From Actinoplanes sp. TFC3 (GTDB taxonomy: Bacteria; Actinomycetota; Actinomycetes; Mycobacteriales; Micromonosporaceae), in assembly GCF_001553785.1 (NCBI RefSeq), contig NZ_LOJP01000002.1:1109835-1173834 (forward strand): DNA of 64,000 bases, given 5' to 3'. Positions within the stretch are counted from its first letter, which is position 1, and each line of letters begins with the position of its first letter. This document shows positions 51,756 to 60,559 of the stretch, one piece after another. Under the pieces are notes generated by a model. It was not told where the DNA came from and searched no databases. It saw only the letters and a list, made by a program, of their open reading frames with translations. A program made the translations under genes and the position numbers.

Positions 51756-51824
51756 TTATCCACAGGCCCACAGGTTTGTCCCCAGAGTTATCCACAGGCG
51801 GGCGATCTTCACAACTTGTCCACA
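51756..51824 (+). promoter_or_regulatory. Cluster of DnaA-box-like sites
   Basis: TTATCCACA at 51756-51764 and 51788-51796 and TTGTCCACA at 51816-51824 are exact DnaA-box matches; TTGTCCCCA at 51776-51784 and an ACATCCACA just upstream are near matches. All point the same way. They lie between the stop of the LytTR regulator and the start of the OmpR-type regulator gene. There is no dnaA/dnaN context, so it is unlikely to be oriC; a DnaA-titrating or regulatory cluster is possible. The rest of the gap (51825-51984) has three CTCACCGGC-like repeats. Confidence 0.6.
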
Positions 51825-51984
51825 ACTCCGCCTCCGCGTGCGCACGACGGATCAATAAGCTGCTGACCGCGGCACGGTCGGTGCGCCACGGGGGCTCACC
51901 GGCTTTGCCGCACTCCGGGGTTCACCGGCTCGGCCCGAGCTGCGGCTCACCGGCGCCGCGCCACCGTTTGTCAGGGAGGTTGGG

Positions 51985-52668
51985 ATGCAGACCGCACGCA
52001 AGATCCTTCTCGTGGAGGACGAGCGGACGATCGCCGAAACGGTGATGGCGCGGCTGCGAGCCGAGGGGTTCTCCGTCGAGCACGCCGCCGACGGTCCCGC
52101 GGCCGTCGAGGCGGCCCGGCGCTGGCAGCCCGACGCGCTGGTGCTCGACGTCATGCTGCCCGGCTTCGACGGCCTTGAGGTCTGCCGCCGCGTGCAGGCC
52201 GAGCGGCCCGTCCCGGTGCTCATGCTGACCGCCCGCGACGACGAGACCGACCTGCTCATCGGGTTGGCCGTCGGCGCTGACGACTACCTGACCAAGCCGT
52301 TCTCCATGCGCGAGCTGACCGCGCGGGTGCACGCCCTGCTGCGCCGGGCCACCCGCAACGCCGAGCCTCAGCGGCCCGCGCCGCTGCGGTTCGGCGACCT
52401 GGAGATCAACCTGGCCGAGCGCCGGGTGCACCGAGCCGGCGTCGAAGCGCATCTCACGCCCACCGAGTTCGACCTGCTCGCCCATCTGGCCGCACACCCG
52501 CGCGCGGTGCTGCCCCGCGAACGGCTCCTCGCGGACATCTGGGGCTGGGCCGATGCGTCGGGCACACGGACCGTGGACAGCCACATCAAGGGGCTGCGGC
52601 GGAAGCTGGGGCCCGACTTGATCCGTACGGTGCATGGCGTGGGATATGCCCTCGAGGTGGCCCGATGA
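51985..52668 (+). CDS. OmpR-family response regulator
   Basis: A 227-residue regulator: receiver with ED at 11-12, Asp55 (ALVLDVMLPGFDG) and KPF; winged-helix domain with LTPTEFDLLAHLAAHP and RTVDSHIKGLRRKLG. The stop overlaps the kinase start by ATGA. The signal is unknown. The DnaA-box cluster lies just upstream of its start. Confidence 0.92.
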   Translation: MQTARKILLVEDERTIAETVMARLRAEGFSVEHAADGPAAVEAARRWQPDALVLDVMLPGFDGLEVCRRVQAERPVPVLMLTARDDETDLLIGLAVGADDYLTKPFSMRELTARVHALLRRATRNAEPQRPAPLRFGDLEINLAERRVHRAGVEAHLTPTEFDLLAHLAAHPRAVLPRERLLADIWGWADASGTRTVDSHIKGLRRKLGPDLIRTVHGVGYALEVAR

Positions 52669-53714
52669 TGACGCTGGTGCGACGGCTGGCAGTCCCCGCT
52701 TTTGGGTGGTTGCCGCGGCCACTTGATCCCGTACGGTCCATCAAAGCCAAACTGTCGCTCGCGCTGGGACTGTCCGGCGGGGTGGGGCTCTTCATCTTCT
52801 GGTGGAGCCTGGGGTGGATGCGCTTCGACCTGATGTGGGTGGCGGTGGCGGTGGCGCTGGCTCTGGTGACGCTGCAGGTGTCGGCGCACGGTGCGACTGT
52901 GCCGTTGCGGGAGATGACTGTCGCGGCCAAGGCGATGGCGCGCGGGGACTACAGCCGGCGGGTACGCGCCACTTCACGCGATGAGGTGGGTGAGCTGGCC
53001 ACCGCGTTCAACCAGATGGCGGCGGATCTAGCGGCGGCGGACCGGCAGCGGCGCGAGCCGATTGCCAACGTCTCGCATGAGTTGCGTACGCCCATCACGG
53101 CGCTGCGGGGATTGCTGGAGAACGTCGTCGACGGGGTGTCCGAGGCTGAACCGGAAACCATGCGGGTGGCCCTGAGCCAGACCGAGCGGCTCGGGCGGCT
53201 GGTTGCCGAACTGCTCGACTTGTCACGACTCGATGCCGGTGTGGTGCCGCTGACGAAGAGCGCTATCGACGTACGGGAATTCCTTCGTGATGCAGTAAAT
53301 GAGGCACGCGTGACAGCCGACGGTGCCGGGCGCGACGTGCGGTTTGAGGTCGCCGCCCCGGAGATCCGGCTGACCGCCGACCGTGAGCGGCTGCATCAGG
53401 TCTTCGCCAATCTGCTCGACAATGCCACCCGGCACAGCCCGCCCGGCGCGACCGTGACGATCCGGGCCGAGCGGCACGACGATCAGGTTCACATCGCGGT
53501 CGCCGACCAGGGCGACGGCATCCCACCCGCCGACCGCGAGCGGGTCTTCGAACGCTTCACCCGGGGAGAAAGGGCCCACGGGGAGCGATCCCGCGACGGC
53601 GGCACCGGGCTTGGGCTGGCGATCGCGTACTGGGTGGTCCAGCTGCACCAGGGCAGCATCGCCGTGGCCGACAGCGATGTGGGCTGCCGCATCCACGTCA
53701 CGCTGCCGCTTTAA
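52665..53714 (+). CDS. HAMP sensor histidine kinase
   Basis: A 349-residue kinase: two membrane helices (about 30-50 and 57-75) with hardly any loop outside, a HAMP domain (about 76-130, VPLREMTVAAKAMARGDY), HisKA with His138 (NVSHELRTPITALRG) and HATPase (FANLLDNATRHSPPGA, DQGDGIP, GGTGLGLAI). Lacking an external sensor domain, it probably reads a membrane or envelope state. It pairs with the upstream regulator. Confidence 0.9.
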   Translation: MMTLVRRLAVPAFGWLPRPLDPVRSIKAKLSLALGLSGGVGLFIFWWSLGWMRFDLMWVAVAVALALVTLQVSAHGATVPLREMTVAAKAMARGDYSRRVRATSRDEVGELATAFNQMAADLAAADRQRREPIANVSHELRTPITALRGLLENVVDGVSEAEPETMRVALSQTERLGRLVAELLDLSRLDAGVVPLTKSAIDVREFLRDAVNEARVTADGAGRDVRFEVAAPEIRLTADRERLHQVFANLLDNATRHSPPGATVTIRAERHDDQVHIAVADQGDGIPPADRERVFERFTRGERAHGERSRDGGTGLGLAIAYWVVQLHQGSIAVADSDVGCRIHVTLPL

Positions 53715-53738
53715 CTTTCCACTTCCTCGTTTCAAGGG

Positions 53739-55277
53739 ATGACCATGTCTGTTCTCAGCCCGCCCGCATCTCCAATCCATGGGCCCTGGCCTGCGCAAAC
53801 GTTCATCGAGAAGCGCTGGCCGGGGCCTGCCGGAGCCGCTTCGCCCGCCACCGTCTGGGCCGTGATCGCCGGGGCTCTCATCGCCGCGCTCAGCGTGCCT
53901 CTCGCACCCGGTGGTGCCGGCTGGCTCGTCGCGGCGATCGCCGGGGTCGCCGCGCTGACCATCGCCCGCCCTCCCGCCGAGCCGGTCAGCCTGGTCCGCT
54001 GGCAGCGTCCCGGCCTGGACCGATCCCGCTTCGCCTGGGGTGCGGCAACCATTGCCCTGCTGGCCGTCAGCACGGTCCGCGCCGCCGGCTGGCTGGTCCT
54101 GCTGTGCCTCGCCCCGGCCTTTCTGACCGGGATCCTTGCCGTGGCCGGCGGGCGCACCACAAAAGGCATCCTGCTGACCGTGTGGGCCGCCCCGGCAGCC
54201 GCCTTCCGGTCGGTGCCGTGGCTCAAGAGCGGCGCTCGCGGTCCCGGCTCCGGTGGCGTACGGATAGCCGCGACCGTGGGCGTCTCCCTCGCCCTGCTCA
54301 TCGTGTTCGGCACGCTGTTCGCTTCCGCCGACGCCGCGTTCGCCGGCGTGGTCGACGCGGTGATCCCGGACCTGGACGTGGCCACCGCGCTCCGCTGGAT
54401 CCTCCTGTTCACCGTCGGCCTGCTCGTCCTCGGCGGCGCCGCCTACCTTCGAGCCGCGCCGCCCGACCTGTCCGGATTGGACAGTCAGCACAGGCGCCGG
54501 GTGGCCCGGCTCGAATGGTCGATTCCGTTGTCACTGCTGGTTTTGTTGTTCGCCGTTTTTGTCGGTATCCAGCTTACGGTCCTGTTCGGAGATTCGCAGC
54601 ACGTCCTCACCACCGAGGGCCTCACGTACGCCGAGTACGCCCGCACCGGCTTCTGGCAACTTCTGCTGGTCACCGGGCTCACGCTGCTCGTGCTGGCCGG
54701 CGCGGCCCGCTGGGCACCCCGCGACACCCGCACCGACCGGGTCCTCATCCGGTCCGTCCTGGGCACGCTGGCTGTGCTGACCCTGGTGATCGTGGGTTCG
54801 GCGCTGCACCGCATGGATCTGTACGCCGACACGTACGGCCTGACCCGCCTGCGCCTTCTCGTCCCGCTGTGTGAGGCCTGGCTGGGCGTGGTGTTCCTGA
54901 TGATCCTGATGGCGGGTATCCGGCTACGGACGGCGTGGCTGCCCCGGGCGGTGGTGGCGGCGGGAGTGCTGGCGTTGCTGGGCCTCGCGGCAGCCAACCC
55001 GGACCGGCTGATCGCCGAACGCAACATCGTCCGGGCCCATGACGTCGGCTCCATCGACATCGCGTTCTTGTCGACGCTTTCTGTTGATGCGGTGCCGGCG
55101 CTGGACAAGCTGCCTCCTGCGGACCGCAACTGCGCGCTGCGGCTGATGGCGGCGCAGCTCGGTGAGCGGGACGGTGACTGGCGGACGTGGAGCTGGTCGC
55201 GGGAGGAAGCTCGGAAGATTCTTGATGCTCACCCGGTCGCGGACGGTCGGAACTGCCCACTGCTCGTCCGCTCTTGA
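53739..55277 (+). CDS. DUF4153/DUF4173-type polytopic membrane protein
   Basis: A 512-residue protein with about 11-12 membrane segments and a 65-residue soluble end. ALLIVFGTLFASADAAFAGV and LLRLLVPLCEAWLGVVFL-like segments match the DUF4153/DUF4173 family of actinobacterial membrane proteins, frequently encoded beside a two-component system, as here (25 bp after the HAMP kinase). Function unknown, perhaps the output or sensor partner of that system. Start ATG at 53739 after AAGGG. Confidence 0.75.
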   Translation: MTMSVLSPPASPIHGPWPAQTFIEKRWPGPAGAASPATVWAVIAGALIAALSVPLAPGGAGWLVAAIAGVAALTIARPPAEPVSLVRWQRPGLDRSRFAWGAATIALLAVSTVRAAGWLVLLCLAPAFLTGILAVAGGRTTKGILLTVWAAPAAAFRSVPWLKSGARGPGSGGVRIAATVGVSLALLIVFGTLFASADAAFAGVVDAVIPDLDVATALRWILLFTVGLLVLGGAAYLRAAPPDLSGLDSQHRRRVARLEWSIPLSLLVLLFAVFVGIQLTVLFGDSQHVLTTEGLTYAEYARTGFWQLLLVTGLTLLVLAGAARWAPRDTRTDRVLIRSVLGTLAVLTLVIVGSALHRMDLYADTYGLTRLRLLVPLCEAWLGVVFLMILMAGIRLRTAWLPRAVVAAGVLALLGLAAANPDRLIAERNIVRAHDVGSIDIAFLSTLSVDAVPALDKLPPADRNCALRLMAAQLGERDGDWRTWSWSREEARKILDAHPVADGRNCPLLVRS

Positions 55278-55308
55278 CTTTGCGCCGGGGCGCGCGAGAC
55301 TGCCGGGC

Positions 55309-55698
55309 ATGGGTGGCGATGCGGGTGGGCGGCCGGCTCGGGTTCGGGTGGTGCTGGGGGAGGCGGCGGCTCAGCGGCCGATGGCCGACCCGGCTCGGGC
55401 TGATCTGGCCGAGCAGACGCCGATCGGGGAGGCGCTGGTCAAAGGACTGGTACGCGCCCAGCTCGCCCTCGCGATCAGGTTGAGCCTGGTGGTGGCGGCC
55501 GGGCTGGGCGCTCTTCCGCTGCTGTTCGCGGTGGCGCCGGGGGTGGGGCAGTTCAAGGTGCTCGGGGTCAACCTGCCGTGGCTGGTGCTCGGGCTCGCGT
55601 CCTTCCCCTTCCTGGTGGTCATCGGGTGGGCCTACGTGCGCTGGGCCGAACGCAATGAGCAGGATTTCACGGCGGTCATTTGCAGGCCCGAAGCGTGA
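55309..55698 (+). CDS. DUF485 membrane protein (YjcH-like)
   Basis: A 129-residue protein with a polar N-terminal half and two membrane helices (LALAIRLSLVVAAGLGALPL; LPWLVLGLASFPFLVVIG) followed by YVRWAERNEQDF. That ending is typical of DUF485 proteins that accompany ActP-type symporters. The stop overlaps the symporter start (GTGA), so they are co-translated. Start ATG at 55309. Confidence 0.8.
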   Translation: MGGDAGGRPARVRVVLGEAAAQRPMADPARADLAEQTPIGEALVKGLVRAQLALAIRLSLVVAAGLGALPLLFAVAPGVGQFKVLGVNLPWLVLGLASFPFLVVIGWAYVRWAERNEQDFTAVICRPEA

Positions 55699-57320
55699 AC
55701 CCGTACGTCATTCCGGGGCTGGTCGTGGTCGTGCTGATCACGGTCGGCATCGGCGTGTACGGGCTGCGGTTCGCGCGGACCACGTCGGACTTCCTGGTGG
55801 CGTCGCGCTCGGTCAGCCCGGCCTGGAATGCCGCAGCGATCAGTGGTGAATACCTGTCGGCCGCCTCCTTTCTCGGGGTGGCCGGCCTGGTTCTGCGCTA
55901 CGGCGTCGACGTGCTCTGGTATCCGGTCGGGTTCGCGGCCGGCTACCTCGCTCTGCTGCTGTTCGTCGCGGCACCGCTGCGCCGCTCGGGCGCCTTCACC
56001 CTGCCCGATTTCTGCGAGGTGCGGCTGCGTTCGCCAATGCTGCGGCGCCTCGCCACCGTATTCGTCATCTTCATCGGCTGCCTCTATCTGGTCCCGCAAT
56101 TGCAGGGTGCCGGGCTGACCTTCACAACCGTGACCGGCGGACGGTACGAGTGGGGCGCGCTCCTGGTCGGACTGGTTGTCACGGCGAACGTCGCATTTGG
56201 CGGGATGCGAGCCATTACGTTTGTGCAGGCCTTTCAGTACTGGCTCAAGTTGACCGCTTTGGCCGTACCCGTCATCTTTTTGGCGTTGCACTGGCAGTCC
56301 GACGCCCGACCGGCAGTGACCCCTCCGACCGGACCGGTTTTCGCCGCAACCACGACCGTGGAGATCAAGCAGGACGCGCTGCTCAACGGGGTTGACCCGG
56401 TACACAAGGGCGACAAGCTGACGTTCGCCGCGGGGGAGCCGGTGCCAGAGATCAGCTCGGTGGACCACAACAACGGCGCTGATTGGTTGTTGCCGGGCGG
56501 GGACACCGGGTTGTTCGCCACGTATTCGCTCATCATGGCCACCTTTCTCGGCACCATGGGCCTGCCGCACGTGCTGGTGCGTTTCTATACCAATCCGGAT
56601 GGCGCTTCGGCCCGGCGCACCACGCTCGTTGTGTTAGCCATGGTCGGCCTTTTCTATTTCCTTCCCACTTTGTACGGAGTGCTCGGCCGCATTTACACCC
56701 CGCAATTGCTGATGACCGGGCAAACCGATGCGGTGGTTCTTCTGCTACCGGAAGCCGCCCTGGGTCACGGGCATCTCGGGCAGTTCCTCGGCGCGCTGGT
56801 CACCGCCGGGGCGCTTGCGGCGTTCCTGTCCACGTCGTCGGGGCTGCTCACCAGCGTCGCCGGCGTGGTCTTCACCGACGTGCTGCACGCCGGACGCGGG
56901 GGATCCGTCCGCGACTTCCGGCTGGCCACCGTGCTCGCCGCCGCGGTGCCGATGGTGCTGTCGGTGTACGTGGCGAACATGGACGTGTCGCAGGTGGTGG
57001 GGCTGGCATTCGCCGTGGCCGCGTCGAGCTTCTGCCCGCTGCTGGTGCTCGGCATCTGGTGGCGTGGGCTGACCGATGTCGGGGCGGCCGCCGGGATCCT
57101 GGCCGGAGGCGGGTCGGCGATGGCCGCGGTGCTACTGACGGTGATGGGACCGCCGCTTTCCGAGCCGTTGGCGCAGGTCGTTGAGCAACCGGCCGCTTGG
57201 TCCGTACCGCTGGCGTTCCTGGTCATGGTCGTGGGTTCGTTAGCGACAAAACGCCGCGTTCCCCGCGATATCGGTGCGACGATGTTGCGGCTTCACGCCC
57301 CCGAGTCGCTGCGGCTCTGA
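55695..57320 (+). CDS. Sodium:solute symporter, cation/acetate (ActP-like) type
   Basis: A 541-residue transporter with about 13 membrane helices. SEYLSAASFLG-like GEYLSAASFLGVAGLVLR, GCLYLVPQLQGAGLTF, and GTMGLPHVLVRFYTNPDG match the cation/acetate branch of the SSS family. It imports acetate or another monocarboxylate with Na+ or H+. A large extracytoplasmic loop lies near 220-275. The GTG at 55695 overlaps the DUF485 stop. The LytS/LytTR pair upstream may regulate it. Confidence 0.88.
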   Translation: MNPYVIPGLVVVVLITVGIGVYGLRFARTTSDFLVASRSVSPAWNAAAISGEYLSAASFLGVAGLVLRYGVDVLWYPVGFAAGYLALLLFVAAPLRRSGAFTLPDFCEVRLRSPMLRRLATVFVIFIGCLYLVPQLQGAGLTFTTVTGGRYEWGALLVGLVVTANVAFGGMRAITFVQAFQYWLKLTALAVPVIFLALHWQSDARPAVTPPTGPVFAATTTVEIKQDALLNGVDPVHKGDKLTFAAGEPVPEISSVDHNNGADWLLPGGDTGLFATYSLIMATFLGTMGLPHVLVRFYTNPDGASARRTTLVVLAMVGLFYFLPTLYGVLGRIYTPQLLMTGQTDAVVLLLPEAALGHGHLGQFLGALVTAGALAAFLSTSSGLLTSVAGVVFTDVLHAGRGGSVRDFRLATVLAAAVPMVLSVYVANMDVSQVVGLAFAVAASSFCPLLVLGIWWRGLTDVGAAAGILAGGGSAMAAVLLTVMGPPLSEPLAQVVEQPAAWSVPLAFLVMVVGSLATKRRVPRDIGATMLRLHAPESLRL

Positions 57321-57471
57321 TGGCCGAGACGATCTTAAATATCTTTAAGGTAACTTTTTCGAACTCCCGGACATCGACGCTCCGTACTGGTGGGCGAAGT
57401 GCTGATGAGCGAAGTGCCGATCGAAGCGCGGAGCGCTGGCGGGCGCTACGTCGATGCGAAGGAGCTGTGAC

Positions 57472-58134
57472 ATGTACCGGAGAAACAGGCTGAGCCGGAC
57501 CGGCCGCAAGGTGCTGATCGGCGTGGCTGCTGCGGCACTGGCCGGCGGGGCCTTCGCGGTGAGCACGGGCATGAGCAGCGCGGGTGAAAGCTGCGCCGGG
57601 CTCGACACCGCGCTGCAGAACAACCTGACCTTCATCGCCGGCCAGAAGGCGAACCCTGACGCGCTCTCCGACGCGCGGATCGCCAACCGGCAGGCCGTCA
57701 TCGACCTGATCAACCAGCGCCGCGCGACGGCCGGCTGCACGGGCAACGTGCAGGCCCAGCCCCCTGCGAACCAGGCCCCGGCGAAGCCGCCGGCCAAGGC
57801 CACGAAGCCCCCGGCGAATGCGACGAAGCCTCCGGCGGCGACGACCCCGCCGGCCGCTCAGCCCCCGGCCGATCAGGGCGCGACGGGCGAGGTGGTCTGC
57901 AAGGGCTCGCAGGTGACGCTGTCCGGCGAGGCCGGCGCTCCGGCGGCCACCAGCAACGTGTTCCCGGCCGGCACCACGCTCAAGGTCACGAACCTGGACA
58001 ACAACAAGAGCACCACCGTGAAGGTGTCCGGCCCGTCCGGTAGCTGCATCCTGCTCAACAACTCGGCGTTCGAGCTGGTTCGCGAACCGGGCAAATTCCT
58101 CATCCGGCGCGCTGTGATCGAACGTGTCGGGTGA
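57472..58134 (+). CDS. Secreted protein with Pro/Ala linker and C-terminal DPBB-like domain
   Basis: A 220-residue exported protein: basic n-region and hydrophobic core (VLIGVAAAALAGGAFAVS), a helix-rich domain with two Cys (SCAGLDTALQNN; ATAGCTGN), a Pro/Ala/Lys/Thr linker with repeated KPPA units, and a C-terminal beta domain (VFPAGTTLKVTNLDNNKSTT; REPGKFLIRRAVIERV) that resembles half of a double-psi beta-barrel as in RlpA. Probable wall-associated role. The ATG at 57472 follows AAGGAG. Confidence 0.65.
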   Translation: MYRRNRLSRTGRKVLIGVAAAALAGGAFAVSTGMSSAGESCAGLDTALQNNLTFIAGQKANPDALSDARIANRQAVIDLINQRRATAGCTGNVQAQPPANQAPAKPPAKATKPPANATKPPAATTPPAAQPPADQGATGEVVCKGSQVTLSGEAGAPAATSNVFPAGTTLKVTNLDNNKSTTVKVSGPSGSCILLNNSAFELVREPGKFLIRRAVIERVG

Positions 58135-58193
58135 GTGACCAAATCGGAGCGCCGGGCTTTCCCGCGAGGGTGAAGACCCGTTAGGTTCGGCAA

Positions 58194-58970
58194 GTGACAG
58201 TCCCCCTGCAGCGCGAAAGCCCTGATCCGGCGCTCGCGCTGCACGGATTGATCAAGCGTTTCGAGGCAAAAGTCGCGGTTGCCGGGATCGACCTGGATGT
58301 CCCGCAGGGTTCGTTCTTCGGTCTGCTCGGCCCCAATGGCGCCGGCAAGACCACCACCCTTTCGATGGCCGTCGGGCTGTTGCGGCCCGACGGCGGTCAG
58401 GCTCGGATCCTGGGGTACGACGTCTGGGCCGACCCGGTCGCCGCCAAGTCCCGCATCGGCGTGCTGCCCGACGGCGTGCGCTTGTTTGACCGGCTGACCG
58501 GCAGCGAGTTGCTCGCGTACCACGGTCTGCTGCGCGGCATGGACGCCACAGTGGTCGACCAGCGCGCGGGGGAACTGATGGATGTTCTGGAGCTCGGTGC
58601 CGGTAACCGTACGTTGGTTGTCGACTACTCCGCGGGCATGAAGAAGAAGATCGGGCTGGCCTGCGCGCTGTTGCACGCCCCCCGGCTGCTGGTGCTGGAC
58701 GAGCCGTTCGAGGCTGTCGACCCGGTGTCCGCCGCCCTCATCAGGGGCATCCTCAACCGGTACGTGGCCGGGGGCGGCACTGTTGTCTTCTCCAGCCACG
58801 TGATGGCCGTAGTCGAGCGGCTCTGCAGCCACGTCGCGATCATGGCCGAGGGCCGGATCCGGGTGCACGGCACGCTCGACCGGGTACGCGGCGACCGCTC
58901 GCTGGAAGAGGTGTTCGTCGAGGTTGTCGGTGGGCGGACGGCCACCGGGTCGGAATTGTCGTGGCTGTGA
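58194..58970 (+). CDS. ABC transporter ATP-binding protein
   Basis: A 258-residue ATPase with Walker A GPNGAGKTT near 46, signature YSAGMKKK near 145 and Walker B LLVLDEPFEAVDP, then the H-loop in FSSHVM. It powers a drug, lipid or peptide exporter together with the next gene. Start GTG at 58194. It overlaps the permease start by 10 bp. Confidence 0.92.
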   Translation: MTVPLQRESPDPALALHGLIKRFEAKVAVAGIDLDVPQGSFFGLLGPNGAGKTTTLSMAVGLLRPDGGQARILGYDVWADPVAAKSRIGVLPDGVRLFDRLTGSELLAYHGLLRGMDATVVDQRAGELMDVLELGAGNRTLVVDYSAGMKKKIGLACALLHAPRLLVLDEPFEAVDPVSAALIRGILNRYVAGGGTVVFSSHVMAVVERLCSHVAIMAEGRIRVHGTLDRVRGDRSLEEVFVEVVGGRTATGSELSWL

Positions 58971-60559
58971 GGGCGCGGCATTTCGTACGGCTCAAGCTGC
59001 GCCTGCTCGCCAACGGCTTACGCGGCCGCAACTCGCGCGTGGTGCTGTTCGTGCTCGGTGTCCTGCTCGGGCTCATCGCCGCGTTCTCCGGCTACCTGAT
59101 CTTCAGCCTGCCCGGGATACTCGGCGAGCAGCGCCCGGCCGAGGTGCTCCTCCCGCTCGGGGGCGCGCTGATCGTGCTGGGCTGGCTGTTCCTGCCGTTG
59201 ATCTTCTTCGGGGTGGACGAGTCGCTCGACCCGGCCCGGTTCGCCCTGTTCCCACTGCCCCGGGCCACGCTCCTCCGCGGCTTGTTCGCGGCGTCGCTGG
59301 CCGGGGTGCCCGCGATCGCCACGTTCGTCGCGACGCTCGGCATGGTGCACGCGGCGGCCGCGCTCGGCGGGTTCGGCGCGGCGCTCACCGAGCTGGCCGG
59401 CGTGATCGGTGGCATCCTGCTGTGCGCGGCGCTGAGCCGCGCGGTGACCAGCGGTTTCGCCACCGCGTTGCGCAGCCGGCGGGCCCGGGACCTGGCGACC
59501 GTGGCGTTTGCCGGCACGGCTGCGCTGCTCGGCCCGATCCAGTTGGGGGCCCTGGCGGCGGCCCAGCGGGCGGACTGGCGGGGCGTCGGGCGGGTGGTCG
59601 ACGTGCTCGCGTGGACTCCGCTCGGTGCGCCGTGGAGCATGGGGCTCGATGTGGCTGCTGGGCGCGCTGCGGTCGTACCGGTGAAGGCTTTGATCGTGGT
59701 GGGTTCGATCGGTCTGCTGATGTGGTGGTGGTCGGGTTCGCTGGAACGGGCAATGGTCGGCGCGGCGGGCGGCAGCGGTAAGCGGGAGAGCGCCACATCG
59801 CAGCGCCCGCCGGTGGCCCAACTGATCCCGCGCTGGCTGCCACGCAGCCGTTTCGGCGCGCTCGCGGCCCGCGAGATGCGCTACTGGTGGCGCGAGACCC
59901 GGCGGCGCGCCACCTTGATCACGTTCAGCGTGGTGGGCATCTTCCTGCCGATCCTGGTCGCCACGGGCAGCGAATCCAGCGGACCTCCCGGAGCCATGCT
60001 GGTCTTCGTCGCGGCGCTGGCCGCAGTCAGTCTGGCCAACCAGTTCGGCTTCGAGGGAAGTGCCTACGCGGCCAACGTCGTGGCCGGCGTCCCGGGTCGC
60101 ATCGAGCTGTCGTCACGGGCCGCCGGATACTCCGTGTACGTCCTGCCCGCGCTGTTTCTGATGGCCCTGATCGCCGGTCTCGTGGTCGACAGCCCGGCCG
60201 CCGTTCCGGCCTTGTCCGGGACCATTTTCGCGGCCTACGGGGTGGCCATGGCGGTGGTCATGCCGATCTCGGTGCGGGCCGCCTATCCGTTGCCGGACAG
60301 CACCAGCCCGTTCGCCATGTCCTCCGGCGGCGGCATGGCCAAGGGCCTGCTCAGCTTCCTCGCCCTGGTCGGCGCGACGATCGCCACCGCACCCCTGCAG
60401 ATCGCGGCCTTCCTGCTCGGCGACATATGGCTGTGGATCGGCCTGCCGGTCGGGCTCGCGTACGGCGCCGGAGCCTTTGCGCTCGGGCTCCACCTGACCG
60501 CCCCCGTCCTCGACCGGCGGATACCCGAGCTGCTCGCCACCGTCAGCGCCACCCGCTAG
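58961..60559 (+). CDS. ABC transporter permease
   Basis: A 532-residue membrane protein with about 12 hydrophobic segments in two groups separated by a cytoplasmic region (residues 265-305) that includes SRFGALAAREMRYWWRETRRR. Such long, paired permeases are typical partners of single ABC ATPases in actinobacteria; the substrate cannot be told. Start GTG at 58961. It overlaps the convergent trpS gene by 4 bp. Confidence 0.82.
   Translation: MAVRARHFVRLKLRLLANGLRGRNSRVVLFVLGVLLGLIAAFSGYLIFSLPGILGEQRPAEVLLPLGGALIVLGWLFLPLIFFGVDESLDPARFALFPLPRATLLRGLFAASLAGVPAIATFVATLGMVHAAAALGGFGAALTELAGVIGGILLCAALSRAVTSGFATALRSRRARDLATVAFAGTAALLGPIQLGALAAAQRADWRGVGRVVDVLAWTPLGAPWSMGLDVAAGRAAVVPVKALIVVGSIGLLMWWWSGSLERAMVGAAGGSGKRESATSQRPPVAQLIPRWLPRSRFGALAAREMRYWWRETRRRATLITFSVVGIFLPILVATGSESSGPPGAMLVFVAALAAVSLANQFGFEGSAYAANVVAGVPGRIELSSRAAGYSVYVLPALFLMALIAGLVVDSPAAVPALSGTIFAAYGVAMAVVMPISVRAAYPLPDSTSPFAMSSGGGMAKGLLSFLALVGATIATAPLQIAAFLLGDIWLWIGLPVGLAYGAGAFALGLHLTAPVLDRRIPELLATVSATR

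Noticed and set aside
51745..51824. Chromosomal origin (oriC)
   Set aside because: The boxes are few and there is no dnaA/dnaN gene or AT-rich unwinding region nearby.
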